From Chloroflexota bacterium (GTDB lineage Bacteria; Chloroflexota; Anaerolineae; Anaerolineales; Villigracilaceae), in contig JACAEM010000003.1 in assembly GCA_013388855.1 (NCBI GenBank), positions 62,001-126,000 on the forward strand: 64,000 nucleotides of DNA. Direction: 5' to 3'. The notes below the pieces were generated by a model. The model ran no database searches, was not told the DNA's origin, and worked only from the letters and a program-made list of their open reading frames with translations. How positions within the stretch are numbered: the stretch's first letter is position 1; each line of letters starts with the position of its first letter. A program made the position numbers and the translations under genes. Positions 44,245 to 52,901 of the stretch are shown piece after piece.

Positions 44245-44395
44245 AGTGCCGCCAATATACCATAAAAGAGTTTTTTTCAACCTTGCGAATTTGTATTCAA
44301 ACTGATTTGGATATATGTCATGACGTGCCGTACCCCATTTTTGTTTCAGGATACAAGCTAGCCTGATTTGGCAATCAAGTTGCATCTCTTTATGC

Positions 44396-44424
44396 TTGCG
44401 TACAAGGTATACGATGGGTATACT
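44396..44424 (+). promoter_or_regulatory. Leaderless promoter of the Ser/Thr kinase
   Basis: TTGCGT (44396-44401), 17-base spacer, TATACT (44419-44424), then 7 bases to the ATG at 44432. No Shine-Dalgarno precedes that ATG. Confidence 0.55.
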
Positions 44425-44431
44425 ATCGAAT

Positions 44432-46522
44432 ATGCAACCTGAAAAGATTGGGCGATATGAGATCAAATCCGAACTGGGGCGCGGCGGGATGGCGACCGTC
44501 TACCGTGGGTATGATCCGCGTTTCGAGCGCGAGGTTGCCGTAAAAGTTCTCCCGCCGGAACTACTTCATGCCGACCCGCAATTCCGGGTTCGCTTCGACC
44601 GCGAAGCCAAGATCATTGCCCAACTCGAACATCCAGCCATCGTCCCCGTGTATGATGTGGGCGAGGAGAACAACCAGCCATATTTCGTCATGCGGTTCAT
44701 GACCGGGGGATCCCTATCCGACCGCATCAAGAACGGTCTGTTTACCATTGCAGACGCGACCAAGATCATGGAGAAGATCGCCCCCGGCATGGATGAAGCG
44801 CACGCCAAGGGCATTGTCCACCGCGATTTCAAACCCAGCAATATCTTGTTTGACCAGAAAGGCGAGCCGTATATTTCGGATTTCGGCATCGCCAAGGTCA
44901 CCCAGTCACAGGCCGGCAGTGTGACGGGGAGCGCCATCATTGGCACCCCAGCTTACATGGCTCCCGAACAGGCGCAGGGCGACAATGTGGATGGACGCGC
45001 CGATATTTATGCGCTGGGAATCATCCTCTACGAAATGCTGACCGGCAAACAACCCTATGAGGCGGATACGCCCATGGGCGTTGCCATCAAGCATATCACC
45101 GATCCCGTCCCACATATTTTGGACGCCAACCCAAACCTGCCTTACGATATCGAGGCAATTATTCAGAAGGCAATGGCAAAGGACCGGGAGGATCGGTATG
45201 CCACCGCCCAGGAATTAGTGGACGATCTTCGCGCCCTGGCGAGCAATGTGACTACCAGTCCAGGTGCGGCAAAACGTACCACCGTGGAGCGTCCGCCTGC
45301 CAGACAGAAGACAACCGTTGCCCAACAAAAGGAGCCGGTACAAAAACGATTCAACGTATGGCTGGTGATCGTCCCGCTGGTCATCGTCATCATTGGGGGA
45401 GGAATATTTCTCTTTAACGGAAACAACAACCTTTTGGGCGGCGAAGCGACATCGACTATTCCGGCGCCGATTATTGAGGCGCCATCATCCTCCACTGCGA
45501 CCGAGGCGCCTCTTCCGACCGAAACCCTGCCGCCTGATGAACCCACCGCCACTCCCGCACCTCCCACGCTGACCCCGACCGCCACCCAGCCGTCGTTACC
45601 CGTCGTAGGCGGCGCGGACCAGATCGCCTTCATCAAGGATAACAACATCTGGTTGATGAACATGGACGGAACCAACCCGCGTTCCATCACCAAGGATGGG
45701 GCACCTAAGTTCGGCTTGCAATGGCTGTCCGATGGCAAAACCATCCTCTATATCACCGGCAAGACCGTCAAAACGATCAACACTGAAACCCGCGTCGAAG
45801 AGATCATTACCAATTTTGCATCGTCGCAATATTTCGAGGCGTTTGAAGTCTCGCCCGATGGGAAGCGGGTCGCCATCAGCCTGCAGCGTCAGTTGCACAT
45901 CGTACCGTTCGATCTCGAGCAAATGAAGAATGTCAGCAGAAAGAGCGACCTGCTCGCGCTAAACGGCTGTTTCTTCGACGAGGCAACGCTCAAAGCCGGA
46001 GTGATGGATGTTCTTTGGTCGAAGGGCATGGACCTGGTGGCGATCAAATTCCTAGCACCGGTCGGCAATGCGCAATCCGAGACCATGCGCATCATCGATG
46101 TCCATTTGTGCAATGAATCGATCCCGCTGAGAAAAGACGAGTTCCCCGCAGAACGCTTCCCGTTCAAAACGAACATCATGAGCATCGACTGGGATGGCGA
46201 TGCGCTCTTCCTGCTCAACAGCAACGAGCGTAACGGCGGATTTGGAAGACTCTACCTTTACAACACCGTCACACACCAATCTGAAAAACTCAACATCATC
46301 GGGGATTGCTGCTACCGCGACGCCCGCTTCACCCCCGATGGAGACTTTGTCTATTTTGCCTTTCAGGATATCAACAAGGTGGACGGCATCATCCGTTTCT
46401 ATTTCGTCCCCACCGGTTCGCTCTCAGTGCCTGCCAACCTGGAGCCCCTGCCGCTGGGCGACGATTTCTTCACCAACCGCAAAGAATCGCCACAGCCGGC
46501 TTTCCGCTCTGTGCAAGATTGA
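44432..46522 (+). CDS. PknB-type Ser/Thr protein kinase with extracellular beta-propeller
   Basis: 696 residues. Kinase domain at residues 8-270: GRGGMATVYRGYD loop, AVKVLPPE with the ATP Lys, HRDFKPSN catalytic loop, DFGIAK and GTPAYMAPEQ. One membrane helix near residue 308 (VWLVIVPLVIVIIGGGIF) and a Pro/Thr linker lead to an outer domain with TolB/WD40-like blades (IWLMNMDGTNPRSI, FEVSPDGKRVAISL, ARFTPDGDFVYFAF). The propeller probably senses an external signal. I start at 44432, not 44396, because the promoter -10 lies between. Confidence 0.92.
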   Translation: MQPEKIGRYEIKSELGRGGMATVYRGYDPRFEREVAVKVLPPELLHADPQFRVRFDREAKIIAQLEHPAIVPVYDVGEENNQPYFVMRFMTGGSLSDRIKNGLFTIADATKIMEKIAPGMDEAHAKGIVHRDFKPSNILFDQKGEPYISDFGIAKVTQSQAGSVTGSAIIGTPAYMAPEQAQGDNVDGRADIYALGIILYEMLTGKQPYEADTPMGVAIKHITDPVPHILDANPNLPYDIEAIIQKAMAKDREDRYATAQELVDDLRALASNVTTSPGAAKRTTVERPPARQKTTVAQQKEPVQKRFNVWLVIVPLVIVIIGGGIFLFNGNNNLLGGEATSTIPAPIIEAPSSSTATEAPLPTETLPPDEPTATPAPPTLTPTATQPSLPVVGGADQIAFIKDNNIWLMNMDGTNPRSITKDGAPKFGLQWLSDGKTILYITGKTVKTINTETRVEEIITNFASSQYFEAFEVSPDGKRVAISLQRQLHIVPFDLEQMKNVSRKSDLLALNGCFFDEATLKAGVMDVLWSKGMDLVAIKFLAPVGNAQSETMRIIDVHLCNESIPLRKDEFPAERFPFKTNIMSIDWDGDALFLLNSNERNGGFGRLYLYNTVTHQSEKLNIIGDCCYRDARFTPDGDFVYFAFQDINKVDGIIRFYFVPTGSLSVPANLEPLPLGDDFFTNRKESPQPAFRSVQD

Positions 46523-46523
46523 G

Positions 46524-47543
46524 TTACAAACTACTTACGATCTGCTTCACAAGACCCGGACCGGCATAGACCAGCCCCGTATATACCTGTACCAGACTCG
46601 CCCCCAAGGCGAGTCTTCTTTTTGCATCGTCCGGGGACATGATACCGCCGGAACTCACGACCGGGATCTTCCCATCCACACGTCGGATGATCTGACTCAA
46701 CACCGCTTCACTCCTCGCCGCAAGCGGACTCCCGCTTAAGCCGCCTGTTTCTCCCCGCCGCGTTGACCTGAGTCCCTCACGCGCCAGCGTGGTATTCGTG
46801 GCGATGACGCCATCCATGCGCGTTTGCAGGATCACCTCGATGGCATCGTCCAACTCCGATTCAGCGAGATCAGGCGCAAGCTTGACGAGAAGCGGAAGAC
46901 GCTTTCCCAGTTTCTGTTCCTCAAGTTGACGCTGCGCGTGCAATTGGGTCAGCAAACCGCTTAAGGCATCATGTCCCTGCAATTGGCGCAACCCAACCGT
47001 ATTTGGCGAACTGATGTTGATGACAAGATAATCAGCATGGGGGGCGAAATCCTGTAATAACACCAGATAATCCAGCACAGCTTCCTCGTTGGGAGTCTCC
47101 TTGTTCTTGCCGATGTTGATGCCGAGGATGGCACCGCCCACACGTCGTATATGGCTCAACCGTTTTTGAACATACTCGGAGCCTCGGCTGGGAAAGCCCA
47201 TGCGGTTGATGACGGCTTCATCTTCCACGAGGCGGAAGATGCGCGGTTTGGGGTTGCCGGGCTGGGGACGCGGTGTGATCGTACCCACCTCCACATGACC
47301 AAAGCCCAACGCGAAGAGACCGTTTATCGCGACCGCGTCCTTGTCATAACCGGCGGCAAGCCCAACCGGGTTCCGAAATGTCAGCCCGAATGCTTGCACC
47401 GGTTTCAATGGAGGACGAAACAATTGGGAGACGATCCAGCGTGAAAGCGGAAAAATGCCCGCGTAGCGTATCACGGTCAGGGTGAGTTGATGCGCCGCCT
47501 CAGGGTCGAGGCGAAAGAGGAGCGGGCGGATGGATTTATACAT
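46524..47543 (-). CDS. pyrD: Dihydroorotate dehydrogenase (quinone), class 2
   Basis: 339 residues. Oxidises dihydroorotate to orotate in pyrimidine synthesis, passing electrons to quinone. N-terminal amphipathic helix MYKSIRPLLFRLDPEAAHQL for membrane contact; NPVGLAAGYDKD, GHVEVGTITPRPQPGNPKPR, INISSPNT with the catalytic Ser, and VSSGGI for FMN binding. The start overlaps the NUDIX gene by 8 bases. Ends 1 base from the convergent kinase stop. Confidence 0.95.
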   Translation of the reverse strand: MYKSIRPLLFRLDPEAAHQLTLTVIRYAGIFPLSRWIVSQLFRPPLKPVQAFGLTFRNPVGLAAGYDKDAVAINGLFALGFGHVEVGTITPRPQPGNPKPRIFRLVEDEAVINRMGFPSRGSEYVQKRLSHIRRVGGAILGINIGKNKETPNEEAVLDYLVLLQDFAPHADYLVINISSPNTVGLRQLQGHDALSGLLTQLHAQRQLEEQKLGKRLPLLVKLAPDLAESELDDAIEVILQTRMDGVIATNTTLAREGLRSTRRGETGGLSGSPLAARSEAVLSQIIRRVDGKIPVVSSGGIMSPDDAKRRLALGASLVQVYTGLVYAGPGLVKQIVSSL

Positions 47544-48081
47544 TTTCAATCTCGATGATCTCCCTGATCTCTGCCCGGGCGATACGTTCCAGATAGAATT
47601 GCTGCCGCGGCAGCCCGGACCGATCCCGCAATTCGTACAGTTCTTTTCTGGTGGGTTTGTTTTCGCCGTGCAGGGTGAGTTCCTGCCGCACAACGATGCC
47701 ATTGATACCGCGAATGGCGTCTTCAATGCGTTTACGATGCCCGAAGAGCAACTCCTTGGGTAACTCGTCGAAGGGAAAATAAGCCACATCCACCGTTTCG
47801 CCTGGCTGTACTTTCAAGGACCCGCCAATCGGGCGCGCCGTAAACAGGACTGCATGTACATCGTTCCACATACTGCCGAGCCGCGAATAGACTCCAACGA
47901 GGCGCGTCAACTCCACATCAATGCCGGTTTCCTCCTTCGCCTCCCGCATTGCGGCTTCCGCTAGCGACTCCCCGTCCTCCACGCCGCCGCCCGGCAAACA
48001 CCACACTTCGAAGTCTTCGCGCTTGGTAAGGAGTACTTTTCCGTTTTCAATGATGGCAATGATTGCGGCAAGTCCGGGCAT
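47536..48081 (-). CDS. NUDIX hydrolase
   Basis: 181 residues. The Nudix box reads GGGVEDGESLAEAAMREAKEETGID split over GX5E and REAKEETG, all key residues present. Hydrolyses nucleoside diphosphates linked to another group; substrate not predictable. A ~50-residue C-terminal helical tail is extra. Directly upstream of and overlapping pyrD. The 166 bases upstream, before DinB, show no credible gene. Confidence 0.9.
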   Translation of the reverse strand: MPGLAAIIAIIENGKVLLTKREDFEVWCLPGGGVEDGESLAEAAMREAKEETGIDVELTRLVGVYSRLGSMWNDVHAVLFTARPIGGSLKVQPGETVDVAYFPFDELPKELLFGHRKRIEDAIRGINGIVVRQELTLHGENKPTRKELYELRDRSGLPRQQFYLERIARAEIREIIEIENV

Positions 48082-48247
48082 GATTTCATCCTTCCGTTCT
48101 TTGATTGTCTCGCTAGAAATTCGATCATCGGGACAGCGTAAGCAAGTCGTTTTTGGGATTCTTTCGAACTGTTTTCGCGTTCGCGTTTGAGTTCGGTCGC
48201 GTCGCGCTTGAAGATGAATGGATCATCCCACGCCAGCACAGGTCTCA

Positions 48248-48757
48248 TTATTCTTTACGTTGCCCGCTTTTAATCAAAAAGTACTGCACCACTTCCTCTT
48301 CGGGATGCGGCACATCCATCAAGGTGAACATCGCCGCCAATTCGCCGCGATGATGGGTATTGTGGTTGGGCACGTGCGCCATCATCTGCCAAAGCGGCAG
48401 GGTGAACGTCTGCCCTTTGGGATTGGTATAGGTCACATCCCGCAAAAGCGACCCTTCGGTCTGCTCCGCGAGAAACCCACGCATGTTTTTTTCCACCTCC
48501 ACCCAGGTCTCACGTATGGATGCGACCGTCGGGAAATCCTTGGGGTCGAGGAATTCGCCGTTCCCGCCGCGCCAGCGCTGCGGCCACATGCGCTCGGAAC
48601 TCATCATATGCACAAACACGGCATGGACGCTATCCCAACTGTGTCCCTGTTTGCGGAAGAGTTGCTCTGCACTGAGCATTTCGGCGACGGCAAGGTAACG
48701 TTTGTTCGCCCAATAGTTATAGTCGTACAAATGCTGGATGTATTCCTTGAGCTGCAT
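48248..48757 (-). CDS. DinB family protein
   Basis: 169 residues, a four-helix bundle of the DinB/YfiT superfamily. The three metal-binding His are in WDSVHAVFVHMMSSE and MMAHVPNHNTHHRGELAAM. Members are often thiol transferases or of unknown role. Located 9 bases after the methyltransferase gene, same strand. Confidence 0.88.
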   Translation of the reverse strand: MQLKEYIQHLYDYNYWANKRYLAVAEMLSAEQLFRKQGHSWDSVHAVFVHMMSSERMWPQRWRGGNGEFLDPKDFPTVASIRETWVEVEKNMRGFLAEQTEGSLLRDVTYTNPKGQTFTLPLWQMMAHVPNHNTHHRGELAAMFTLMDVPHPEEEVVQYFLIKSGQRKE

Positions 48758-48766
48758 AAAACCTTC

Positions 48767-49492
48767 CTATCTGGAAAAGACCAGGCAATAACTGTGGTTA
48801 TAACCGTAGCCGTATTCATCCCAACAAAAGATGGTCTCACCTTCGAAATGAAAGGTCTTTGAAACCTCGCGCGCAATATCCCATGCCAGTGTGGTGACCT
48901 GCCCGTCCTTTTTCAAATTGGAAGCCTCGATCACCAGCCGGGCGGAGGGTCTCATTTTTCGAGCCACCTGCAAAAAGATGTTGCCCATCTCCTGCAAATA
49001 GGAGGGATAGTCGAATCCTTTCTGTCGGTAATCGACGAACGGGTTTTCGGTATCGCTGGCGTTTGTGTACGGCGGCGAGGTAAGGCACAGGTCGATGAGC
49101 GGCAAGTCATACTCCGCCAACTTGCGCGAATCGCCGTGGATCAGCCGTTCGGGATGCTTGAGCAACCCCTGCACGTAATCCGCCTTGCTCTTGCTGTATT
49201 CGATGCCATAGCCGATGCGCCCCAATTCCTCGGCAATGAACAGCATGGTCCCATATCCCGCAAACGGATCGAAGACCACCTGTCCCTCTTGTGAATATTC
49301 TTTGATGCAGTATTCAACAAGGCTATCCGCCGCGCGGACATGTTGATCGCGATGGAACCTCGATGGCAAAACAAGCTTATTTCCCCTCGGCAGGTGCAGC
49401 CACGTTTGTACCCGTTCGGCTGTTTTTTCCCGATTCATCCTGTTTGCATACTTCAACTGTTGCGACAAGGTACTTTTTCCGCGTCTTTTCAT
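48767..49492 (-). CDS. DNA methyltransferase (N6-adenine/N4-cytosine type)
   Basis: 241 residues. SAM-binding motif I is VFDPFAGYGTM and catalytic motif IV is SPPY in LTSPPYTNASD. The basic N-terminus (KRRGKSTLSQQL) could contact DNA. No restriction endonuclease or specificity gene is near, so it is a solitary enzyme, regulatory or housekeeping. RNA methylation (TRM11-like) cannot be excluded. Its ATG overlaps the upstream stop by 4 bases. Confidence 0.82.
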   Translation of the reverse strand: MKRRGKSTLSQQLKYANRMNREKTAERVQTWLHLPRGNKLVLPSRFHRDQHVRAADSLVEYCIKEYSQEGQVVFDPFAGYGTMLFIAEELGRIGYGIEYSKSKADYVQGLLKHPERLIHGDSRKLAEYDLPLIDLCLTSPPYTNASDTENPFVDYRQKGFDYPSYLQEMGNIFLQVARKMRPSARLVIEASNLKKDGQVTTLAWDIAREVSKTFHFEGETIFCWDEYGYGYNHSYCLVFSR

Positions 49493-49953
49493 CCTGCCTT
49501 TTTCCCCTCCTTCAACATCTCGATTGTCTTGACAATACGGTTTCGGCGCGTCTCCTCCTTTTTAGCTTCATTGATCCAGTTGACATACTCGCGCCGGTGG
49601 GTATATGTCAATTTCTCGAAAATCGCTTTGGCTTCCTTATCGGATCGGAAAGCCCGCTTCAACTCCGCAGGGACGGTGACAACCCGCTCTTCGGCATCCG
49701 CCTCCACTGTGACCTTGATCTCATCCCCGAACGTCTTGCCGATCTGCTCACGGATGGACTTGAGCACCAGCAACAAATGCCCCTCCGTCCCCATCCGCAC
49801 CAGGGTGCCCCGATATGGGACTCCCTCGATCAGTGCCTTGACCTTCGGCCTTTTCGAGCCGAATGCCTGCTCCACATCGAACGGCACCTCCACAAACGCG
49901 CCGCCTCCGCCTGCGTTCTGGATGACGGCAGTAAAGGTATGTTTTTTTGTCAT
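49489..49953 (-). CDS. DUF1905/YdeI (OmpD-associated-like) family protein
   Basis: 154 residues. The N-terminal DUF1905 barrel has FTAVIQNAGGGGAFVEVPFD and VEGVPYRGTL-like strands; the C-terminal helical part (FEKLTYTHRREYVNWINEAK, RRNRIVKTIEMLKEGKK) matches YdeI/bacteriocin-protection proteins. The start at 49953 is preceded by AAAGGAT. Translationally coupled to the methyltransferase. Confidence 0.88.
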   Translation of the reverse strand: MTKKHTFTAVIQNAGGGGAFVEVPFDVEQAFGSKRPKVKALIEGVPYRGTLVRMGTEGHLLLVLKSIREQIGKTFGDEIKVTVEADAEERVVTVPAELKRAFRSDKEAKAIFEKLTYTHRREYVNWINEAKKEETRRNRIVKTIEMLKEGKKAG

Positions 49954-50001
49954 GGGCGTATCCTTTTCGACATGTCTGTAATTGTATCCGAAACAACGAA
50001 C

Positions 50002-50036
50002 AAAAAAACAGGGCGGCTCTTTGAGAGCCGTCCTGT
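50002..50036 (-). terminator. Terminator of the lamin-tail gene
   Basis: ACAGGGCGGCTC / GAGCCGTCCTGT, a 12-base stem with one G-T pair, followed on the minus strand by TTTTTTTG. Confidence 0.9.
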
Positions 50037-50038
50037 CA

Positions 50039-52024
50039 TTAATCCGCGTACACGTCCCATTTGCCGTTCGTCCCAGGCAGGGACAACTCATCCAGCCAGC
50101 CGGGATCATCCCAATATGCCGGGCGCCAGATGTTATTCCCGAAGGGATCGCATTCCGCGATCACAAAGTCGATGGGAGCAATGTCCGAGAACGGGCATAG
50201 GGACGCGTCAACCGGCTGGTCTGTCACACCGCCAAAACTGCCGCGCGAATTGCGGAGCCCGGGGGTCGGGTAACACAATTCGAACCAGTCATCTGCGCCG
50301 CCATCGTCCGGCAGGCGGCAATATGCCTGGTCGGGATATCGTACCGTGGTGTAATTGAAGGCATCCATCAATTGACCGTTCGGTCTGAGCAGACGCACAC
50401 CATCCCCGCCATCGCTGAGCAGGAGTCCGGTCTCACTGCCGTAAAAGACGAGGCGTTCTCCAGGTTTAATGGTAACGGACGGGAGTTTGAAAGGCGTCGA
50501 ACCGATATTGGCTTCATCGTCAAGGCTATAACCGTTCAGATTGACATTGATCACGCCATGATTGATGATCTCGATGTACTCGTCGCCGGTGTTGATCTCG
50601 CCGTCACCGTTCCAATCGTGACCGGGGCGCGCTACAAACTCATTGATCGCCACCAGCGGCGGCGGGGCAACCGTGGGTCTGCGCGTGGGCGTGCGGGTCA
50701 TGGATGGTGTGCGGCTTAACGTGGGTGTGCGCGTCCGCGACGGGGTGCGCGTCATGGTTGGGGTGAGGGTCAGAGTCTGCGTTGGGGAGGGGGTGACAGT
50801 TACCGTGGTGATCCAGTTTCCCTGTCCCGGCGTCCCTCGCACACCATTCCCATTCCGGTCGTGGGCAATAGGGACTGTCCCGGCATAGGTAGCCCATGCG
50901 GCAGGTCCATCCACTACAACGCCCAGTCGTTCCATGGTTGCATAGGTGTAAGTACCAGTGCCACCGGTTCCAGCAGACCAGGAACCGCCATCTGAATTGG
51001 CCGTGTCGATTTGAGCGCCACCCGAATCGAGCAGATATAGGACTTCCCCGCCATTGTCAAAAGTGCCGGTTGAATAGGTCAGGTCGACTGTTACATCGTT
51101 GAATACCGCCGCGTAACGGGCAACGACAAAATAATCGCCCGGCAGGATCGTCCCACTTAACGGGATGGATGGATTCCCATCCTCCGATGTCAGGCTCCAG
51201 CCGTTCAGGTTGATGGCTGCCGCACCGGGGTTGTACAACTCGAACCATTCATCGGTGCTGGCGGCAATCGTCCCACCCCAAGCGACTTCGTTGATGATGA
51301 CTGAAAGTGGAACATTGTTGGTCGGCGAAGGAGTTGGAGTATCAGTTCCCGCAGACGTGTTCGTTGGTGTAAATGTATTAATACCGGTGCAAAAAGTCAA
51401 CGGACTTGATGAATTTTGAGGAGCACTAGTTGTGATCAAAGTAAAATCGGCTGAATTATCGTTTATATCTTCACAATTACCTGATACCCCACCAAGCCTC
51501 CGCTCATATCCTTGGTCTGTGCTTGTCGTTAGAGACGCAAGTGGTGTTCCTTCGAAAAAAGCAGACCCTGCACTAAGTCCAACCGCATCGATAATCGTAT
51601 TATCAGAGAATGTTAATGCAACTCCTCCATCATCTGTAATCCCAGTGCCATATGTGACATCTGGAGCAACACTATCATTATAAGAACTGTTTGCAATTAA
51701 GTAATGCTGCCCAGGAGCTAATAAAACATCCGCCGTAAAGACGTATCGATCGGATACACTGCCAGCGTTGTTTGACCCTCTAATTTTCAAACCATTTAAA
51801 TTTACAGTTCCACCAGTTGTATTAAAAAGTTCGATAAACTCATCAGCACCACCACCCGACCCCCGAAAACGGAATTCACTAATTACCACTCCTGTGGCCG
51901 CCTGCATCGGCGGAGCCGCCTGTACCTGCGACGGCACGCGTGAAATCCCCGCCAGCCCGGTCAACAAACAAACCAGCAGGAACGAAAAAAAGAACAGGCG
52001 CAGGAGGTACTTTTGTCTCTTCAT
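50039..52024 (-). CDS. Secreted protein with three lamin-tail domains
   Basis: 661 residues. Signal peptide (LLRLFFFSFLLVCLLTGLAG). Three LTD beta-sandwiches: GVVISEFRFRG/DEFIELFNTT, SVIINEVAWGG/DEWFELYNPG, and VAINEFVARPG/DEYIEIINHG. A Thr/Pro/Arg linker of ~45 residues separates the second and third. Probably surface-displayed with binding or anchoring role. DNA coding for the first LTD (about 51415-51900) is markedly AT-richer than the rest. The start at 52024 is a judgement; a GTG at 52069 is possible. Confidence 0.85.
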   Translation of the reverse strand: MKRQKYLLRLFFFSFLLVCLLTGLAGISRVPSQVQAAPPMQAATGVVISEFRFRGSGGGADEFIELFNTTGGTVNLNGLKIRGSNNAGSVSDRYVFTADVLLAPGQHYLIANSSYNDSVAPDVTYGTGITDDGGVALTFSDNTIIDAVGLSAGSAFFEGTPLASLTTSTDQGYERRLGGVSGNCEDINDNSADFTLITTSAPQNSSSPLTFCTGINTFTPTNTSAGTDTPTPSPTNNVPLSVIINEVAWGGTIAASTDEWFELYNPGAAAINLNGWSLTSEDGNPSIPLSGTILPGDYFVVARYAAVFNDVTVDLTYSTGTFDNGGEVLYLLDSGGAQIDTANSDGGSWSAGTGGTGTYTYATMERLGVVVDGPAAWATYAGTVPIAHDRNGNGVRGTPGQGNWITTVTVTPSPTQTLTLTPTMTRTPSRTRTPTLSRTPSMTRTPTRRPTVAPPPLVAINEFVARPGHDWNGDGEINTGDEYIEIINHGVINVNLNGYSLDDEANIGSTPFKLPSVTIKPGERLVFYGSETGLLLSDGGDGVRLLRPNGQLMDAFNYTTVRYPDQAYCRLPDDGGADDWFELCYPTPGLRNSRGSFGGVTDQPVDASLCPFSDIAPIDFVIAECDPFGNNIWRPAYWDDPGWLDELSLPGTNGKWDVYAD

Positions 52025-52097
52025 CAGCCCGGTCAAAAAACAAACATCACCAAGGCGCATCAGGCTCACACAACCTGACCCTGCCCTGATGAAACTT

Positions 52098-52103
52098 ATT
52101 ATA
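52098..52103 (-). promoter_or_regulatory. -10 box upstream of the lamin-tail gene
   Basis: Perfect reverse-strand TATAAT about 75 bases before the ATG at 52024. No convincing -35. Confidence 0.4.
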
Positions 52104-52140
52104 CGCCACCCTCATTCAAAGTGCGAAGGATACCCTTGGG

Positions 52141-52401
52141 CTAGCGGGGTTCCACCACCAGCTTGATGGCGGTCCTCACCTTGTCATCGATGGTCACATC
52201 GGCAAATTCGGGTACGCAGACCACATCAATGCCGTCATTCTTGAGGTATCCAATGGCAAGCACCAAAGCCTTCACAGCCTGGTTGACCGCTCCGGCGCCG
52301 ATTGCTTGCACTTCCGCACGTTTATGTTCACGAACCACACCTGCGATTGCCCCGGCAACGGCAGAGGTACGGGAGTTGGCTGAAACTTTGATCATCTCCA
52401 T
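52141..52401 (-). CDS. spoVS: Stage V sporulation protein S (SpoVS) family
   Basis: 86 residues, the usual length. MIKVSANSRTSAVAGAIAG, GAGAVNQAVKALVLA and DVVCVPEFADVTIDDK are diagnostic. A small Alba-like protein, possibly nucleic-acid binding, found in many non-sporulating Chloroflexota and thermophiles. GGGAGG precedes the ATG. It borders the candidate replication origin. Confidence 0.93.
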   Translation of the reverse strand: MEMIKVSANSRTSAVAGAIAGVVREHKRAEVQAIGAGAVNQAVKALVLAIGYLKNDGIDVVCVPEFADVTIDDKVRTAIKLVVEPR

Positions 52402-52515
52402 GGCAAGCCTCCCAACAATGAAAGAGGGTCCGATGTGAGGATTGTACAGGATTTAGGGATTCAATTCAAGCGTTTTATTTAAATAAGATATGAGAATCGT
52501 AACCGTAGTAGGGGT

Positions 52516-52812
52516 TGTGGATATTGTGGATAACGCCAGCAGGAACCTACATATGGGAGACGAACTCCGCCTCCCTCCGGATGTGGGGCTGCTTCCGTTA
52601 GCGGAGCCAACTCACCCTGTGGAAAGAATCGGGAGGAATTCCTCCATATTGTATCCACAGAAAACGCGTTTTTCCCCACAAATCCATATCTTGGAAAAAT
52701 TGGGGTGTAACATCCCATATATGGGGGGAATAACTTGTCGGTCTGCTGAAAGGTAGCGAAACTTCTCCACATGGAAGGTTACTTATCCACAGATAACCGC
52801 GACTTATCCACA
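52516..52812. other. Candidate chromosomal origin (oriC) with DnaA boxes
   Basis: The ~500-base gap between spoVS and the ElyC-like gene has no credible gene but many DnaA boxes. Perfect TTATCCACA occurs at 52783-52791 and 52804-52812, and as reverse TGTGGATAA at 52525-52533. One-mismatch boxes: 52516-52524 (reverse), 52651-52659 and 52763-52771; a two-mismatch box at 52672-52680. An AT-rich stretch follows at 52813-52840. Two perfect palindromes, GGAGGAATTCCTCC (52632-52645) and CCCATATATGGG (52714-52725), lie between. Confidence 0.7.
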
Positions 52813-52901
52813 AAATCTTGTATAGACAATAATTTCGACTGTAAGTGAATCCCCTAAATGTGGTAGCCTTTTTGTACCATATTTGGCATGTATAGCTGGC
52901 T

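Noticed and set aside
47961-48248. A 95-codon minus-strand frame between DinB and NUDIX
   Set aside because: Overlaps most of the NUDIX coding start in another frame and looks like no known protein.
52479-52772. A 97-codon minus-strand frame across the spoVS-ElyC gap
   Set aside because: Protein is low in plausible structure, has no ribosome site, and overlaps the DnaA-box cluster.
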